Assembly (NCBI RefSeq): GCF_018069755.1
Contig: NZ_JAGQDE010000004.1
Location: forward strand, 180,566-244,565
DNA length: 64,000 nt
DNA from: Ideonella aquatica
GTDB taxonomy: Bacteria > Pseudomonadota > Gammaproteobacteria > Burkholderiales > Burkholderiaceae_C
Direction: 5' to 3'
In this document: positions 36,352-46,171 of the stretch, in pieces
Position numbering within the stretch: position 1 is the first letter of the stretch
How the letters are laid out: each line of letters opens with the position of its first letter
Program-made: the position numbers and the translations under genes
The notes under the pieces: generated by a model
Database searches by the model: none
What the model was told of the DNA's origin: nothing
Seen by the model: the letters and a program-made list of their open reading frames with translations, nothing else

Positions 36352-37608
36352 ATGTCCGACTCCCTCACAAGCACCGCGCCGCCCGCCCGGCTGCGCGACG
36401 ACGCCACCACCATCGGCCTGGTGGGACTGGCTCACGGAACCTCACACTTCTTTCATCTGTTGCTGCCGCCGCTGTTCCCTTTGTTCATCCGGGACTTCGG
36501 GCTGAGCTATGCGGAGCTGGGCCTGCTGGTATCCACCTTTTTTGTCATCTCGGGCGTGGGCCAGGCGCTGGCCGGCTTCGTGGTCGACCGCTTTGGCGCG
36601 CGGCCGGTGCTGATGCTGGCGATGCTGAGCTTTGCCTCGGCTGGCGTGGCGGCGGCGCTGGCCCCGGGCTATGGCGGCCTGATGCTGGCAGCGATGCTGG
36701 CCGGTCTGGGCAACGCGCCCTTCCATCCGGCCGACTTCACCATCCTGAACAAGCGGGTCTCAGCGAAGAATCTGGGCCACGCGTTCTCGGTGCATGGCAT
36801 CACCGGCAACCTGGGCTGGGCCGCGGCGCCGGTGTTCCTGACCGGCCTGACGGCGCTGAGCGGCTCGTGGCGCGTGGCCACGGCCAGCGCCAGTGTCTGG
36901 GCGCTGCTGGTGCTGGCGGTGCTGTGGTGGCAACGTGCGGCCATCGACGACCGCGCCGCGGGGCTGGCCTCGGCCAGCAAGCAGGCGGTCGCGGCCGCGC
37001 CGGGCGAGCATCCGCTGGCCTTTCTGCGCCTGCCCTCGGTGTGGCTGTGTTTCAGCTTCTTCTTCTGGACCACCTGCGCGCTCAGCGCCATCCAGAGCTT
37101 TGCCAGCCCGGCGCTGCAGCAGCTCTACGGCCTGTCGCTCGAGCTGACCTCGTTCATCGTCACCGGCTTCATGCTGTTCGGGGCGGTGGGCATGGTGATG
37201 GGCGGCTTCCTGGTGGGCAGGGCCGAGCGGCTGGAGCGCCTGATTGCGCTGTGCCTGCTGGCCTCGGCCGGTGTGCTGTGGCTGGTGGCCAGCGGTCTGC
37301 TGCCCGGACCGCTGGCCATGATCGTGGCCGCCTCGGCCGGACTGGGCACCGGCCTGGCCGGACCGTCGCGCGACATGCTGATCAAGCGTGCGGCGCCGCC
37401 CGGCGCCACCGGGCGTGTCTATGGCACGGTGTACTCGGGGCTGGACATCGGCTTTGCCCTGGCCGCCCCGGCCTTTGGCGCGCTGATGGACCACCAGCAG
37501 CCGTCAGCCGTGTTCTGGGGCGCGGGTCTGGCGCTGCTGTGCGGCGTGGGATCGGCCTGGCTGGTGGGCGCGGGCGTGGCGCGGCGGCGCGCGGCCCTGG
37601 CGGCCTGA
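36352..37608 (+). CDS. Major facilitator superfamily transporter (Fsr-like)
   Basis: 418 residues with about 12 hydrophobic helices. HGTSHFFHLLLPPLFPLF at helix 1 and the loop 2-3 motif GFVVDRFGARPVL are as in the fosmidomycin-resistance/Fsr-like group of drug-type exporters; NAPFHPADFTI and SVHGITGNLGWAAAP also fit. Transport substrate cannot be told. RraA-family gene follows 43 bases downstream on the same strand. A small GCCCG-GCGT-CGGGC hairpin (37616-37629) follows the stop. Confidence 0.88.
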   Translation: MSDSLTSTAPPARLRDDATTIGLVGLAHGTSHFFHLLLPPLFPLFIRDFGLSYAELGLLVSTFFVISGVGQALAGFVVDRFGARPVLMLAMLSFASAGVAAALAPGYGGLMLAAMLAGLGNAPFHPADFTILNKRVSAKNLGHAFSVHGITGNLGWAAAPVFLTGLTALSGSWRVATASASVWALLVLAVLWWQRAAIDDRAAGLASASKQAVAAAPGEHPLAFLRLPSVWLCFSFFFWTTCALSAIQSFASPALQQLYGLSLELTSFIVTGFMLFGAVGMVMGGFLVGRAERLERLIALCLLASAGVLWLVASGLLPGPLAMIVAASAGLGTGLAGPSRDMLIKRAAPPGATGRVYGTVYSGLDIGFALAAPAFGALMDHQQPSAVFWGAGLALLCGVGSAWLVGAGVARRRAALAA

Positions 37609-37637
37609 GCTGCAAGCCCGGCGTCGGGCAGGCGCGG

Positions 37638-37643
37638 CAGAAT
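37638..37643 (+). promoter_or_regulatory. -10-like hexamer for the RraA-family gene
   Basis: CAGAAT eight bases before the ATG at 37652, continuing CAGAATCGG. It is one of several hexamers in this window placed almost against the start codon. No -35 element recognised. Confidence 0.3.
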
Positions 37644-37651
37644 CGGCGCCC

Positions 37652-38152
37652 ATGAACGCCGACACCACCCCCTCCACCTGTGACCTGTGTGACGCACACA
37701 AGTCCGACAGCAGCGGCGCGCTGCGCGTGCTGCCGCCCGTGTTCCACCACTATGGCGCGCGCACGCGCTTTGCCGGCACGCTCAGCACCGTGCAGTGCCT
37801 GGACGACAACTCGCGCGTCAAGGAGGCGGTCAACACGCCGGGCCAGGGCCGCGTGCTGCTGGTCGATGCCGGGGGCACGGTGCGCCGCTCGATGGTGGGC
37901 GGCCTGCTGGCCGAAGCGGCAGCGAAGAACGGCTGGGCTGGCGTGGTGGTCTGGGGCGCCGTGCGCGACAAGGCCGAGCTGGCCGCCGCTCAGGTGGGTG
38001 TGGTCGCGCTGGCGCTGACGCCCATGCCCACCGACCGCAAGGACCAGGGCCTGCGTGACGTGCCCGTGCAGATCGATGGCCTGCTGATCCGACCCGGCGA
38101 GTATCTGGTGGCCGACGAAGACGGCATCGTGGTGCTGCCGACGCGCCCCTGA
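37652..38152 (+). CDS. rraA: RraA family protein (RNase E inhibitor / HMG aldolase type)
   Basis: 166 residues. The family includes RraA, which inhibits RNase E, and divalent-metal-dependent 4-hydroxy-4-methyl-2-oxoglutarate/4-carboxy-4-hydroxy-2-oxoadipate aldolases. Features seen: TCDLCDAH start, FHHYGARTRFAGTLSTVQC, LVDAGGTVRRSMVGGLLAEAAAKNGWAGVVVWGAVRD in segments (the GGxxR and D residues bind metal in aldolase forms), and EYLVADEDGIVVLP. Annotation in related genomes is usually ribonuclease E activity regulator or putative 4-hydroxy-4-methyl-2-oxoglutarate aldolase; sequence alone does not settle which. Confidence 0.88.
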   Translation: MNADTTPSTCDLCDAHKSDSSGALRVLPPVFHHYGARTRFAGTLSTVQCLDDNSRVKEAVNTPGQGRVLLVDAGGTVRRSMVGGLLAEAAAKNGWAGVVVWGAVRDKAELAAAQVGVVALALTPMPTDRKDQGLRDVPVQIDGLLIRPGEYLVADEDGIVVLPTRP

Positions 38153-38170
38153 ACGGGCACGCCGCGCGGC

Positions 38171-38176
38171 TACAAT
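38171..38176 (+). promoter_or_regulatory. -10 hexamer of the tRNA-Pro gene
   Basis: TACAAT, 12 bases before the tRNA 5' end. A CTGAAC at 38149-38154 (16-base spacer) is a weak -35 and overlaps the rraA stop codon. Confidence 0.5.
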
Positions 38177-38188
38177 GCGCCACTTCGT

Positions 38189-38265
<77 letters not shown>

Positions 38266-38290
38266 ACCCGCCGCGCGGGTTCCTGACACC

Positions 38291-40450
38291 TCAGACCGTG
38301 AAGCGGGCCATCAGCGCCTGCAGCGCTTCAGCCTGGGAGAGCATCTGCTCCGAAGTGGCCGACAGCTCTTCCGCGGCCGCGGCGTTGTGCTGGGTCACCT
38401 GGTTGAGGTGGTCCATCGTGCCGGTGATTTGCGCCACGGCCTGGGCCTGGTCGGCACTGGCCTGGGCAATGGCGTGGACCTGCTCGGTGGTGGCGCCGAT
38501 CGTCGGTTGCATCTGCTGCAGCAGGCTGCCGGCCTGCTCGGCGGTATCGACCGAGGCCTTGGCCAACTGACCGATTTCCTGCGCCGAGGACTGGCTGCGT
38601 TCGGCCAGCTTGCGCACCTCGGCCGCCACGACGGCAAAGCCCTTGCCCAGCTCGCCCGCGCGGGCGGCCTCGATCGCCGCGTTCAACGCCAGCAGATTGG
38701 TCTGGTAGGCGATGTCGTCGATGATGGCCACCTTGCCGGCGATCACGCGCATGGCCTGCGCCGTGCGGGCAGCAGCGTCGCCGCCGATCGAGGCATCCTG
38801 GGCGGCGCGCGAGGCCACGTCCTCGGCAGTGCCGGCACGGTCCGAGTTGCCGCGGATCGATTGCGTCATCTCCTGCAGCGAGGCCGTGGTCTGCTCCAGG
38901 CTGGCAGCCTGCTGTGCGGCCGACTGGGCCAGCGACTGCGCGGTCGAAGCCACCTGCATGGACGACTGCTGTAGCTGCGCCGAGGCGTCGATCACCTCGG
39001 ACAGGGTGCTCGACACGGTGTCGAGCAGGCGGTTGAAGAGGCCAGAGAGGGTGGCTGTGAAACCACCGCCCGTGGCGCCGTCCAGGCGCACGCTGACATC
39101 GCCCGCCGCGGCCGCCTCGACCACCTCGGTCAGGCGGCGCTCGGCGCGCGCTTCTTCGCTGCGGTCGAGCCACTCCACCACGGTGCCGCAACGGCGGCCT
39201 GCGGCGTCGATGATCGGGCTGGTCTTGGTGTGCAACTGGGCACTATCCCAGTCCAGCAGGCGGTCGCTGGAGCGGACCAGGTCGTCCAGCCTGCCGCCGC
39301 TCAACAACTGACCTTGCAGGCTGGCCAGGTCACCCTGGCCCTGCGCCAGCGTGGCCAGCGTCGGTGCGTGGTGGCCGCAGGCGCCGGCATGGCGGGCCGC
39401 CAGGGCGCGCATCGCCTGGTTGGCGTAGACCACCTGGTGCCGGGCGTCGGCAATCAGCGCGGCGGTGGCGCTGCTGTCCAGTGCCTGGCGCACCCGCAGG
39501 TTGTCGGCGGCAACGGCCGATTCACGCTCGATGCGCTCGCGCAGATCGCCCTGCATCTGGCGCAGTGCCTGCAGCAATCGGGCCTCCTCGCTGGTCCCGG
39601 GCAGCTGCGCAATGCGCTGGTCCAGTTGTCCAGCACCCACGGCCTGGGCGGCGGCGACGGCAGCCCTCAGGCCGCCGGCCGTGGCCTGGTAGAAGCTGCC
39701 GAAGGCCGTGAGCGCCAGCAGCAGCACGCCGCCGACGATCCAGGCCATGCGCTGCCAGCGCTGCCGGGCCGCGCTCAGCACGTCGTCGACGTAGACGCCG
39801 GTGCCAATCACCCAGCCCCAGGGCTGGAAGCCGGCCACATAGGAGAGCTTGTCCTGCGGTTCGGCGGCGCCGGGCTTGGGCCACTGGTAGGCCACCAGGC
39901 CGGCCTGCTGCTGCCGGACCACCTCGACGAAGCGGGTGAACACCGCCAGGCCGTTGGGGTCCTTGAAGCTGGACATGTCCTTGCCGTCGAGCTCGGGCTT
40001 GGTGGGGTGCATCACCATCACCGCGTCCATGTCGTTGATCCAGAAGTAGTCGTTGTCGCCGTAGCGCATGCCGGCCACGATCTGGCGCGCCAGCGCCTGT
40101 GCCTGGGCGCGGTCGAGGGTGCCCGCCTGCTCCTGGGCGTGGGCCCAGGCCAGCACGCCGCGGGCGGCACGCACATGGTCGGACACGGCGGCCTCTCGCC
40201 CGGCCAGGTCCAGCAGGTATTCGCCGCGCGCCTGCCAGGCCAGCAAACCCAGCAGTGGCACCAGGATCAGCAGCGCCACCAGCAAGGCGCGCCACCGGAA
40301 GCCCAGCGGCTGAAAAAGCCGACCACCCAGCGCCAGCAGGCCCGCCGGTGCCGCCATGGGCAGCGAAGAAACAGAAGGGTCGATCGTCAGCCGGGCAGCC
40401 TGTTGCACGTTGGGGTCCTCGCGAGGCACGCGACCGCAACATGCGGCCAT
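38291..40450 (-). CDS. Methyl-accepting chemotaxis protein with Cache sensor and PAS domain
   Basis: 719 residues if started at 40450; ATG 40357 ([12 protein letters not shown]) is an alternative and neither has a clear ribosome binding site. TM1 ([18 protein letters not shown], about residues 54-73), periplasmic single-Cache domain ([18 protein letters not shown]... [13 protein letters not shown]), TM2 ([18 protein letters not shown]), a HAMP-like region, a PAS-like segment (residues 310-420), then a signalling domain whose hairpin tip [16 protein letters not shown] is canonical. No C-terminal CheR/CheB pentapeptide is seen. Ligand unknown; small organic acids are usual for such Cache domains. 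Confidence 0.92.
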   Translation of the reverse strand: MAACCGRVPREDPNVQQAARLTIDPSVSSLPMAAPAGLLALGGRLFQPLGFRWRALLVALLILVPLLGLLAWQARGEYLLDLAGREAAVSDHVRAARGVLAWAHAQEQAGTLDRAQAQALARQIVAGMRYGDNDYFWINDMDAVMVMHPTKPELDGKDMSSFKDPNGLAVFTRFVEVVRQQQAGLVAYQWPKPGAAEPQDKLSYVAGFQPWGWVIGTGVYVDDVLSAARQRWQRMAWIVGGVLLLALTAFGSFYQATAGGLRAAVAAAQAVGAGQLDQRIAQLPGTSEEARLLQALRQMQGDLRERIERESAVAADNLRVRQALDSSATAALIADARHQVVYANQAMRALAARHAGACGHHAPTLATLAQGQGDLASLQGQLLSGGRLDDLVRSSDRLLDWDSAQLHTKTSPIIDAAGRRCGTVVEWLDRSEEARAERRLTEVVEAAAAGDVSVRLDGATGGGFTATLSGLFNRLLDTVSSTLSEVIDASAQLQQSSMQVASTAQSLAQSAAQQAASLEQTTASLQEMTQSIRGNSDRAGTAEDVASRAAQDASIGGDAAARTAQAMRVIAGKVAIIDDIAYQTNLLALNAAIEAARAGELGKGFAVVAAEVRKLAERSQSSAQEIGQLAKASVDTAEQAGSLLQQMQPTIGATTEQVHAIAQASADQAQAVAQITGTMDHLNQVTQHNAAAAEELSATSEQMLSQAEALQALMARFTV

Positions 40451-40537
40451 GTGGACAGCGAGTCTGACGCCGGCCGCGCGCAGGGAATCGGCCGAGCAGA
40501 ACGGCTCCTGCCGTCCAGTTGGCCGGATTGGCTGGGC

Positions 40538-40614
40538 TGGCCTGCCCGGAGGGACTCGAACCCCCGACCTGCTGCTTAGAAGGCAGCTGCTCTATCCAGT
40601 TGAGCTACGGGCAG
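40538..40614 (-). tRNA. tRNA-Arg (anticodon TCT)
   Basis: 77 bases with encoded CCA. Acceptor CTGCCCG pairs with CGGGCAG; anticodon loop CTTCTAA gives TCT, reading AGA/AGG; discriminator base G; T arm GGGGGTTCGAGTCCCTC. These arginine codons are rare in GC-rich genomes but the tRNA is retained. Confidence 0.96.
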
Positions 40615-40625
40615 TGACCGCCGGG

Positions 40626-40631
40626 ATTCTA
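40626..40631 (-). promoter_or_regulatory. -10 hexamer of the tRNA-Arg gene
   Basis: TAGAAT on the minus strand, 11 bases before the tRNA 5' end. No good -35 element. Confidence 0.45.
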
Positions 40632-40641
40632 GTGGGGTGCT

Positions 40642-41337
40642 TCAGCGCTGCTGTCGCTGGCGGTCGCCAAACAGCACCTCGCGGGCGCGCTCGTCATTGG
40701 CGATCGGCTTGCGGCGATCGGCCAGGACCTCGCAGCCGCGCTGGACGGCAGGTCGCTGGCCGATTTCGTCGAACCAACCTTTCAGGTGCGGATAGTCGGA
40801 CCAGGCGATGCCCTGGTTTTTCCAGGATCGCAGCCAGGGGTAGACCGCGATGTCGGCAATGCTGTAGTCGTGGCCGCCCAGGTAGGTGGAACGCGCCAAG
40901 CGCGCGTTCATGACCTTGTACAGGCGCCGTGCCTCGTTGGTGTAGCGCTCGACGGCGTAGTTGATCTTCTCCGGGGCGTAGATGCGGAAGTGGTGCGCCT
41001 GGCCCAGCATCGGGCCAACGCCACCCATCTGGAACATCAGCCACTGCAGCACGTCGTACTTGCCGTGCGTGCTTGCCGGCAGGAAGCGGCCGGTCTTGCC
41101 GGCCAGGTAAAGCAGGATGGCGCCGGACTCGAACAGCGAGATCGGCGCGCCGTCAGGACCGTCGGGGTCGACGATGGCCGGGATCTTGTTGTTCGGGCTG
41201 ATGGCCAGGAAGGCCGGGTCGAACTGCTCACCGGCGCCGATATCCACCGCGTGCACGCGGTAGGGCAGGCCGCATTCCTCGAGCATGATGTGCACCTTGT
41301 GACCGTTGGGCGTGGCCCACGAATACACTTCGATCAT
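40642..41337 (-). CDS. yfcG: Nu-class glutathione S-transferase (YfcG-like)
   Basis: 231 residues. The N-terminus (MIEVYSWATPNGHKVHIMLEE), the ISPNNKIPAIVD strand and LFESGAILLYLA match Escherichia coli YfcG, a disulfide-bond reductase that uses glutathione; Thr 9-Asn 11 (TPNGHK) is the catalytic site in that class. GGVGPMLGQAHHF and YSIADIAVYPW are from the C-terminal helical domain. A conserved Cys is not required. Divergent from the unknown gene at 41379. Confidence 0.92.
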   Translation of the reverse strand: MIEVYSWATPNGHKVHIMLEECGLPYRVHAVDIGAGEQFDPAFLAISPNNKIPAIVDPDGPDGAPISLFESGAILLYLAGKTGRFLPASTHGKYDVLQWLMFQMGGVGPMLGQAHHFRIYAPEKINYAVERYTNEARRLYKVMNARLARSTYLGGHDYSIADIAVYPWLRSWKNQGIAWSDYPHLKGWFDEIGQRPAVQRGCEVLADRRKPIANDERAREVLFGDRQRQQR

Positions 41338-41378
41338 CTTGTGCTCCTTGGCAGTGTCCCCGGCACTCTAACCCAGTG

Positions 41379-42056
41379 ATGTTCGACTGGATCAAGCGCA
41401 GGCGCCCGGCCGCCGCTGGCGGCCCGACCGATCCGGCGGCGCTGGAGGCCTGGGCACAGCTGCGGGGCTGGCAGTTCAAGCCCGCGCGCACCCAGGACGG
41501 CTTCGTCATTGAATCCGCCGACTGGCGCCTGGAGTGGGGGCCATCGCACCGGCTTTACCTGGGGCCGCAGGAGATGCGTTTGCGCGCCACATTGGCCGTC
41601 GAGCCCGAGGCGCATGCCGTCGTGCTGCCGCGCGCCTTGCAGGCCGCGCTGGAGGCCGAGCTGTACCAGTCGTTCACCGACTCCGTGCGCACCCACCTGG
41701 ACGAGGCGCTGCCGGAAGAGGTGCGCTGGCTGGCCGTGTCCACGCGGCTGGGCAGCACCGAGCTGGGGCCGCTGCGCGATGTGCTGGGCGCCGCTGGCAA
41801 TGTCGACGCCTTCCTGCAAGCCTGGCTGGCCAGTCCCACCGGCGAGCGCCTGGCGCAGGCCATGCAGCGCGACCCCTTGACGCCGCTGGTGATGACCTTG
41901 CAGCAGTCGGTGCTGACGCTGCGTGCCGGCCTGGCCCAGGCCGAGCCGGTGGTGCTGGCTGAACTGGTGGCCCTGTTCGAGCAGGCGCTGGCCGATGCCC
42001 GGCGCAGCCTGGCCGGCTTTGACGAGCCGCCCGCGCCCGCGGACGACCCATCCTGA
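41379..42056 (+). CDS. Protein of unknown function, 225 residues
   Basis: I do not recognise this protein. ATG 41379 is preferred; a GTG codon directly before it is in frame. It is cytoplasmic, without signal peptide or membrane segments. N-terminal MFDWIKRRRP is basic, followed by a strand-rich part (LRGWQFKPARTQDGFVIES, WRLEWGPSHRLYLG), then mostly helices, and a Pro/Asp-rich tail. The layout suggests a conserved small-domain protein of this bacterial group. It lies 24 bases from the 3' end of the converging acyl-CoA dehydrogenase gene. Confidence 0.7.
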   Translation: MFDWIKRRRPAAAGGPTDPAALEAWAQLRGWQFKPARTQDGFVIESADWRLEWGPSHRLYLGPQEMRLRATLAVEPEAHAVVLPRALQAALEAELYQSFTDSVRTHLDEALPEEVRWLAVSTRLGSTELGPLRDVLGAAGNVDAFLQAWLASPTGERLAQAMQRDPLTPLVMTLQQSVLTLRAGLAQAEPVVLAELVALFEQALADARRSLAGFDEPPAPADDPS

Positions 42057-42080
42057 CCCGCTGACGCAGGTCCGGCGGCC

Positions 42081-43301
<1,221 letters not shown>

Positions 43302-43340
43302 GGTGTCTCCTGTGGGACGGAAAGCGGGGTGGGAAGGGGG

Positions 43341-44429
43341 TCAGCGGCCGCCGTCGGCGCGTTGGGCAAAGCCCCAGGCCAGATCGGCCAGGGCTGGCGC
43401 GGCGTCGCCATAGGCCTGGGCCTGGGCGCTGGAGGCGGTGCCGTCCTGGTGCCGCTTGGCAATGCCCTGGGCGATGGCGGCAATGCGGAACAGGTTGTAG
43501 GCGAGGTAGAAATCCCAGTCGGCCATCAGCGCCTGCGGGTCAGCCCGGCCCGTGCGCTCGCAGTAGCGGCGCACGTAGTCGGTCTCCAGCGGAATGCCCA
43601 GCGCGGCGTGGTCGACATCGCCAATGCCGCGGAAGGTGCCCGGCGGGATGTGCCAGGCCATGCAGTGGTAGCTGAAATCAGCCAGCGGGTGGCCGATGGT
43701 GGACAGCTCCCAGTCGAGCACGGCGATCACCCGCGGTTCGTCGGGGTGGAAGATCAGGTTGTCGAGACGGTAGTCGCCGTGGACGATGGCGATCTCGCGC
43801 TCGTCACGGGCACCGGCCGGGATGTGGGCCGGCAACCACTCGAGCAGGCGGTCCATGGCTGGGTTCGGTCCGGTGACCGAGGCCAGGTACTGCTTGCTCC
43901 AGCGGCCGATCTGGCGCTCGAAGTAGTTGCCGGGCTTGCCATAGTCGGCCAGACCCACCGCGGCCACGTCCACCGTGTGCAGCGCGGCGATGACGCGGTT
44001 CATCTCGTCGTAGATGGGGGCCCGCTGGTCTGGGGTCATGCCCGGCAGCGTCTGGTCCCACAGCACGCGGCCCTGCACATACTCCATCACGTAGAAGGCG
44101 CGGCCGATGATGGACTCGTCCTCGCACAGCAGGTGCATGCGGGCCACTGGCACCGGCGTGTCGGCCAGCGCACTCATGACGCGAAACTCGCGCTCGATCG
44201 CGTGCGCCGAGGGCAGCAGCTTGGCCACCGGGCCCGGCTTGGAGCGCATCACGTAGCGCCGCTGCGGCGTGACCAGCAGGTAGGTGGGGTTGGACTGCCC
44301 GCCCTTGAACTGCTCCACGCTGAGCGGGCCCTCGAAGCCCGGCAGGTGGGCCTGCAGGTGGCGCGCCAGGGCGTCGGTGTCGAAGCGGTGGCGCTCGGCC
44401 ACCGGGCGGGTGCCAGTGAAATGGTCCAT
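43341..44429 (-). CDS. Phosphotransferase family protein (APH fold, ACAD10/11-type partner)
   Basis: 362 residues from ATG 44429 (GGAGA eight bases upstream). Kinase fold with IVHGDYRLDNLIFHPD (catalytic Asp and the Asn five later) and IAVLDWELSTIGHPLADF (metal-binding Asp). In animals ACAD10/11 fuse this kinase to an acyl-CoA dehydrogenase and process 4-hydroxy acids by phosphorylation, as reported. The bacterial neighbours suggest the same paired use: phosphorylation and elimination of hydroxyacyl-CoA. Not an antibiotic-resistance gene as far as sequence shows. Confidence 0.9.
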   Translation of the reverse strand: MDHFTGTRPVAERHRFDTDALARHLQAHLPGFEGPLSVEQFKGGQSNPTYLLVTPQRRYVMRSKPGPVAKLLPSAHAIEREFRVMSALADTPVPVARMHLLCEDESIIGRAFYVMEYVQGRVLWDQTLPGMTPDQRAPIYDEMNRVIAALHTVDVAAVGLADYGKPGNYFERQIGRWSKQYLASVTGPNPAMDRLLEWLPAHIPAGARDEREIAIVHGDYRLDNLIFHPDEPRVIAVLDWELSTIGHPLADFSYHCMAWHIPPGTFRGIGDVDHAALGIPLETDYVRRYCERTGRADPQALMADWDFYLAYNLFRIAAIAQGIAKRHQDGTASSAQAQAYGDAAPALADLAWGFAQRADGGR

Positions 44430-44475
44430 CGGGGTCAGTCTCCGCCGGGGAAGCGGCGACGCAGCCCCGGGTGGT

Positions 44476-45180
44476 TCAGCGGTCGGCGGCGGCCAGCAGC
44501 TTGTCGCGCGAGAGCACCACCAGGCGCGTGGGCTCCACACGCAGCGCGCCCTCGCGCTCGAGCTCCTTGAGCTCCTGGTTGACGCGCTGGCGCGAGGCGC
44601 CCAGCAACTGCGCCAGGTCTTCCTGCGCCAGCTGCAGACCGATGCGGATTTCCTCGCCCTGCGAGATGCCGTAGCTCTTGGCCAGGATCAGCAGCTGCTT
44701 GGCCAGGCGCGCGGCCAGAGGGCGGGTGTTGAGGTCTTCGATCAGGTTGAACATCAGGCGCAGGCGCCGGCAGTTCAAGCGCAGCAGCGCATCGTAGAGC
44801 TCGACATGCTGCGCCAGCAGCTCCTTGAAGTCGGGCTTGCGCACGATCAGCAGCGTGGTGGGGCCATGGGCCGAGGCATCGTGGGTGCGCGGCAGGCCGT
44901 CGAACAGTGCGGCATCGCCGATCCAGGTGCCCGGCTCGGCATAGGTCAGCGTGACCTGCTTGCCCGACAGCGAGACCGAGCTCACCCGCACCGCACCCTT
45001 GGCCACGCCGATCCAGTCTTCGGCCGGCGTGCCGCGTGCCGCCAACATGGCGCCATCGTTCAATCGACGCACGTGGGCACGGGCCAGGATGGCCGAGCGC
45101 AGCGCGTGCGAGAGTGACGAAAACCATGCACCTGCTTCGATGTTGTGACGCTCGTCGATTGTAAGAACGGGGGTGTTCAT
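44476..45180 (-). CDS. Crp/Fnr family transcriptional regulator
   Basis: 234 residues from ATG 45180; TTG 45204 is an alternative. N-terminal cyclic-nucleotide-binding-like beta barrel (RLNDGAMLAARGTPAEDWIGVAKGAVRVSS... PGTWIGDAALFDG), a dimerisation helix, and a C-terminal winged helix with recognition helix QEDLAQLLGASRQRVNQELKELE (residues 188-210). No N-terminal Cys cluster for Fe-S, so not Fnr-like. Placed between the phosphotransferase and enoyl-CoA hydratase genes on the same strand, it probably regulates the group. Confidence 0.9.
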   Translation of the reverse strand: MNTPVLTIDERHNIEAGAWFSSLSHALRSAILARAHVRRLNDGAMLAARGTPAEDWIGVAKGAVRVSSVSLSGKQVTLTYAEPGTWIGDAALFDGLPRTHDASAHGPTTLLIVRKPDFKELLAQHVELYDALLRLNCRRLRLMFNLIEDLNTRPLAARLAKQLLILAKSYGISQGEEIRIGLQLAQEDLAQLLGASRQRVNQELKELEREGALRVEPTRLVVLSRDKLLAAADR

Positions 45181-45253
45181 GGCTTGTCCCGGGCGCGACA
45201 ACACGGGTCGCGCAGTGGATCAGTGAAAACGCGGGGCGGCCGCCGGCCGTCGC

Positions 45254-46033
45254 TTACTTGAATGCAGCAGGGCGGCGTTGCAGAAAGGCCGCGATGCCTT
45301 CCCCCGCATTGTCATGGAACAACTGGTCCAGGAAGGCGTCGCGCTCGGCATCGAGCTGGGCACGCAGTGGGCGCTCGTCGGCCGAGCTCAGCAGTGACTT
45401 GGCGCCAGCCACGGCGTTGGGCGCCATGCGCGCGAGTTGTTCGGCCAGGGCGAGTGCATCGCCGAGTGCCGCGCCGGGCGCACTGAGCCGGTTGATCAGT
45501 CCATGGTGCTGCAGGCGCTGGGCCGCAATCGGCTCGGCCAGCCAGACCCATTCGCGCACCTGCTGGGCCGGCACGCTGCGGCTCAGGAACCAGGTGGCGC
45601 CGCCGTCCGGGGTCAGACCGACCCGGCCATAGGCCAGCAGGAAGCGCGCGTCCTGTGCGGCCACCATCAGGTCACAGGCCAGGGCCAGCGAGAAGCCGGC
45701 GCCGGCCGCCGCGCCCTCGACCGCCGCGATCACCGGCTTGGGCACGGCGCGCAGCGTCTCGATCAGGCCGTGCAAGGCATTGATCGCCTCGGCCTGCTGG
45801 GCGCGGCTGCCCTGACGGGCCCGCTCCAGGCGCTGCAGGTGACCGCCCGCGCAGAAATGGCCGCCTTCGCCCGTCAAGACGATGCTGCGCACCTCGGGGT
45901 TGCCAGCGGCGGTGTCCAGCGCCTCCACCAGCGCGGCGTAGAGGACGGGAGACAGCGCGTTGCGGCTGCCCGGGTCGCTGAGCGTGAGGACGCTGCAGCG
46001 GTCAACCTGCTGCGTGTGGACGGTGGCGGTCAT
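45254..46033 (-). CDS. Enoyl-CoA hydratase/isomerase family protein
   Basis: 259 residues from ATG 46033. Crotonase fold: SRNALSPVLYAALVEAL, GGHFCAGGHLQRL (oxyanion hole Gly), and VEGAAAGAGFSLALACDL (second oxyanion segment), followed by GRVGLTPDGGATWFLSR. The usual catalytic Glu pair is replaced in part (VGLTPDGG keeps Asp), so isomerase or another crotonase reaction is possible. Part of the acyl-CoA group with the dehydrogenase and kinase. Confidence 0.9.
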   Translation of the reverse strand: MTATVHTQQVDRCSVLTLSDPGSRNALSPVLYAALVEALDTAAGNPEVRSIVLTGEGGHFCAGGHLQRLERARQGSRAQQAEAINALHGLIETLRAVPKPVIAAVEGAAAGAGFSLALACDLMVAAQDARFLLAYGRVGLTPDGGATWFLSRSVPAQQVREWVWLAEPIAAQRLQHHGLINRLSAPGAALGDALALAEQLARMAPNAVAGAKSLLSSADERPLRAQLDAERDAFLDQLFHDNAGEGIAAFLQRRPAAFK

Positions 46034-46111
46034 GGCAGTGGGAGCGTGGTCGCAGGCAAGAGACACACCATTCTTGCATCGGTGCCACACCCCCACGCTT
46101 GGGGCACGGAT

Positions 46112-46136
46112 AGCGAGCCACTCGTGTTAGAGTGCT
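46112..46136. promoter_or_regulatory. Imperfect inverted repeat between enoyl-CoA hydratase and fimV-like genes
   Basis: GAGCCACTC and GAGTGCTC face each other across GTGTTA with one bulged base, 36 bases before the fimV-like start. The GTTAGAGTGC part also occurs before the GST gene on the minus strand (near 41370) and may include a -10-like TAGAGT. Operator or promoter; weak. Confidence 0.3.
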
Positions 46137-46171
46137 CCGAACAATCCCTTACAGCGATCCCCACACACGGC

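Noticed and set aside
32409..37629. Same 14-base hairpin sequence GCCCGGCGTCGGGC at 32409-32422 and 37616-37629 as a dispersed repeat
   Set aside because: Only two copies, one inside coding sequence; short GC-rich palindromes arise easily at this base composition.
43341..44429. Aminoglycoside resistance gene
   Set aside because: It has the same kinase fold but is paired with an ACAD10/11-type dehydrogenase, as in fatty-acid-related proteins.
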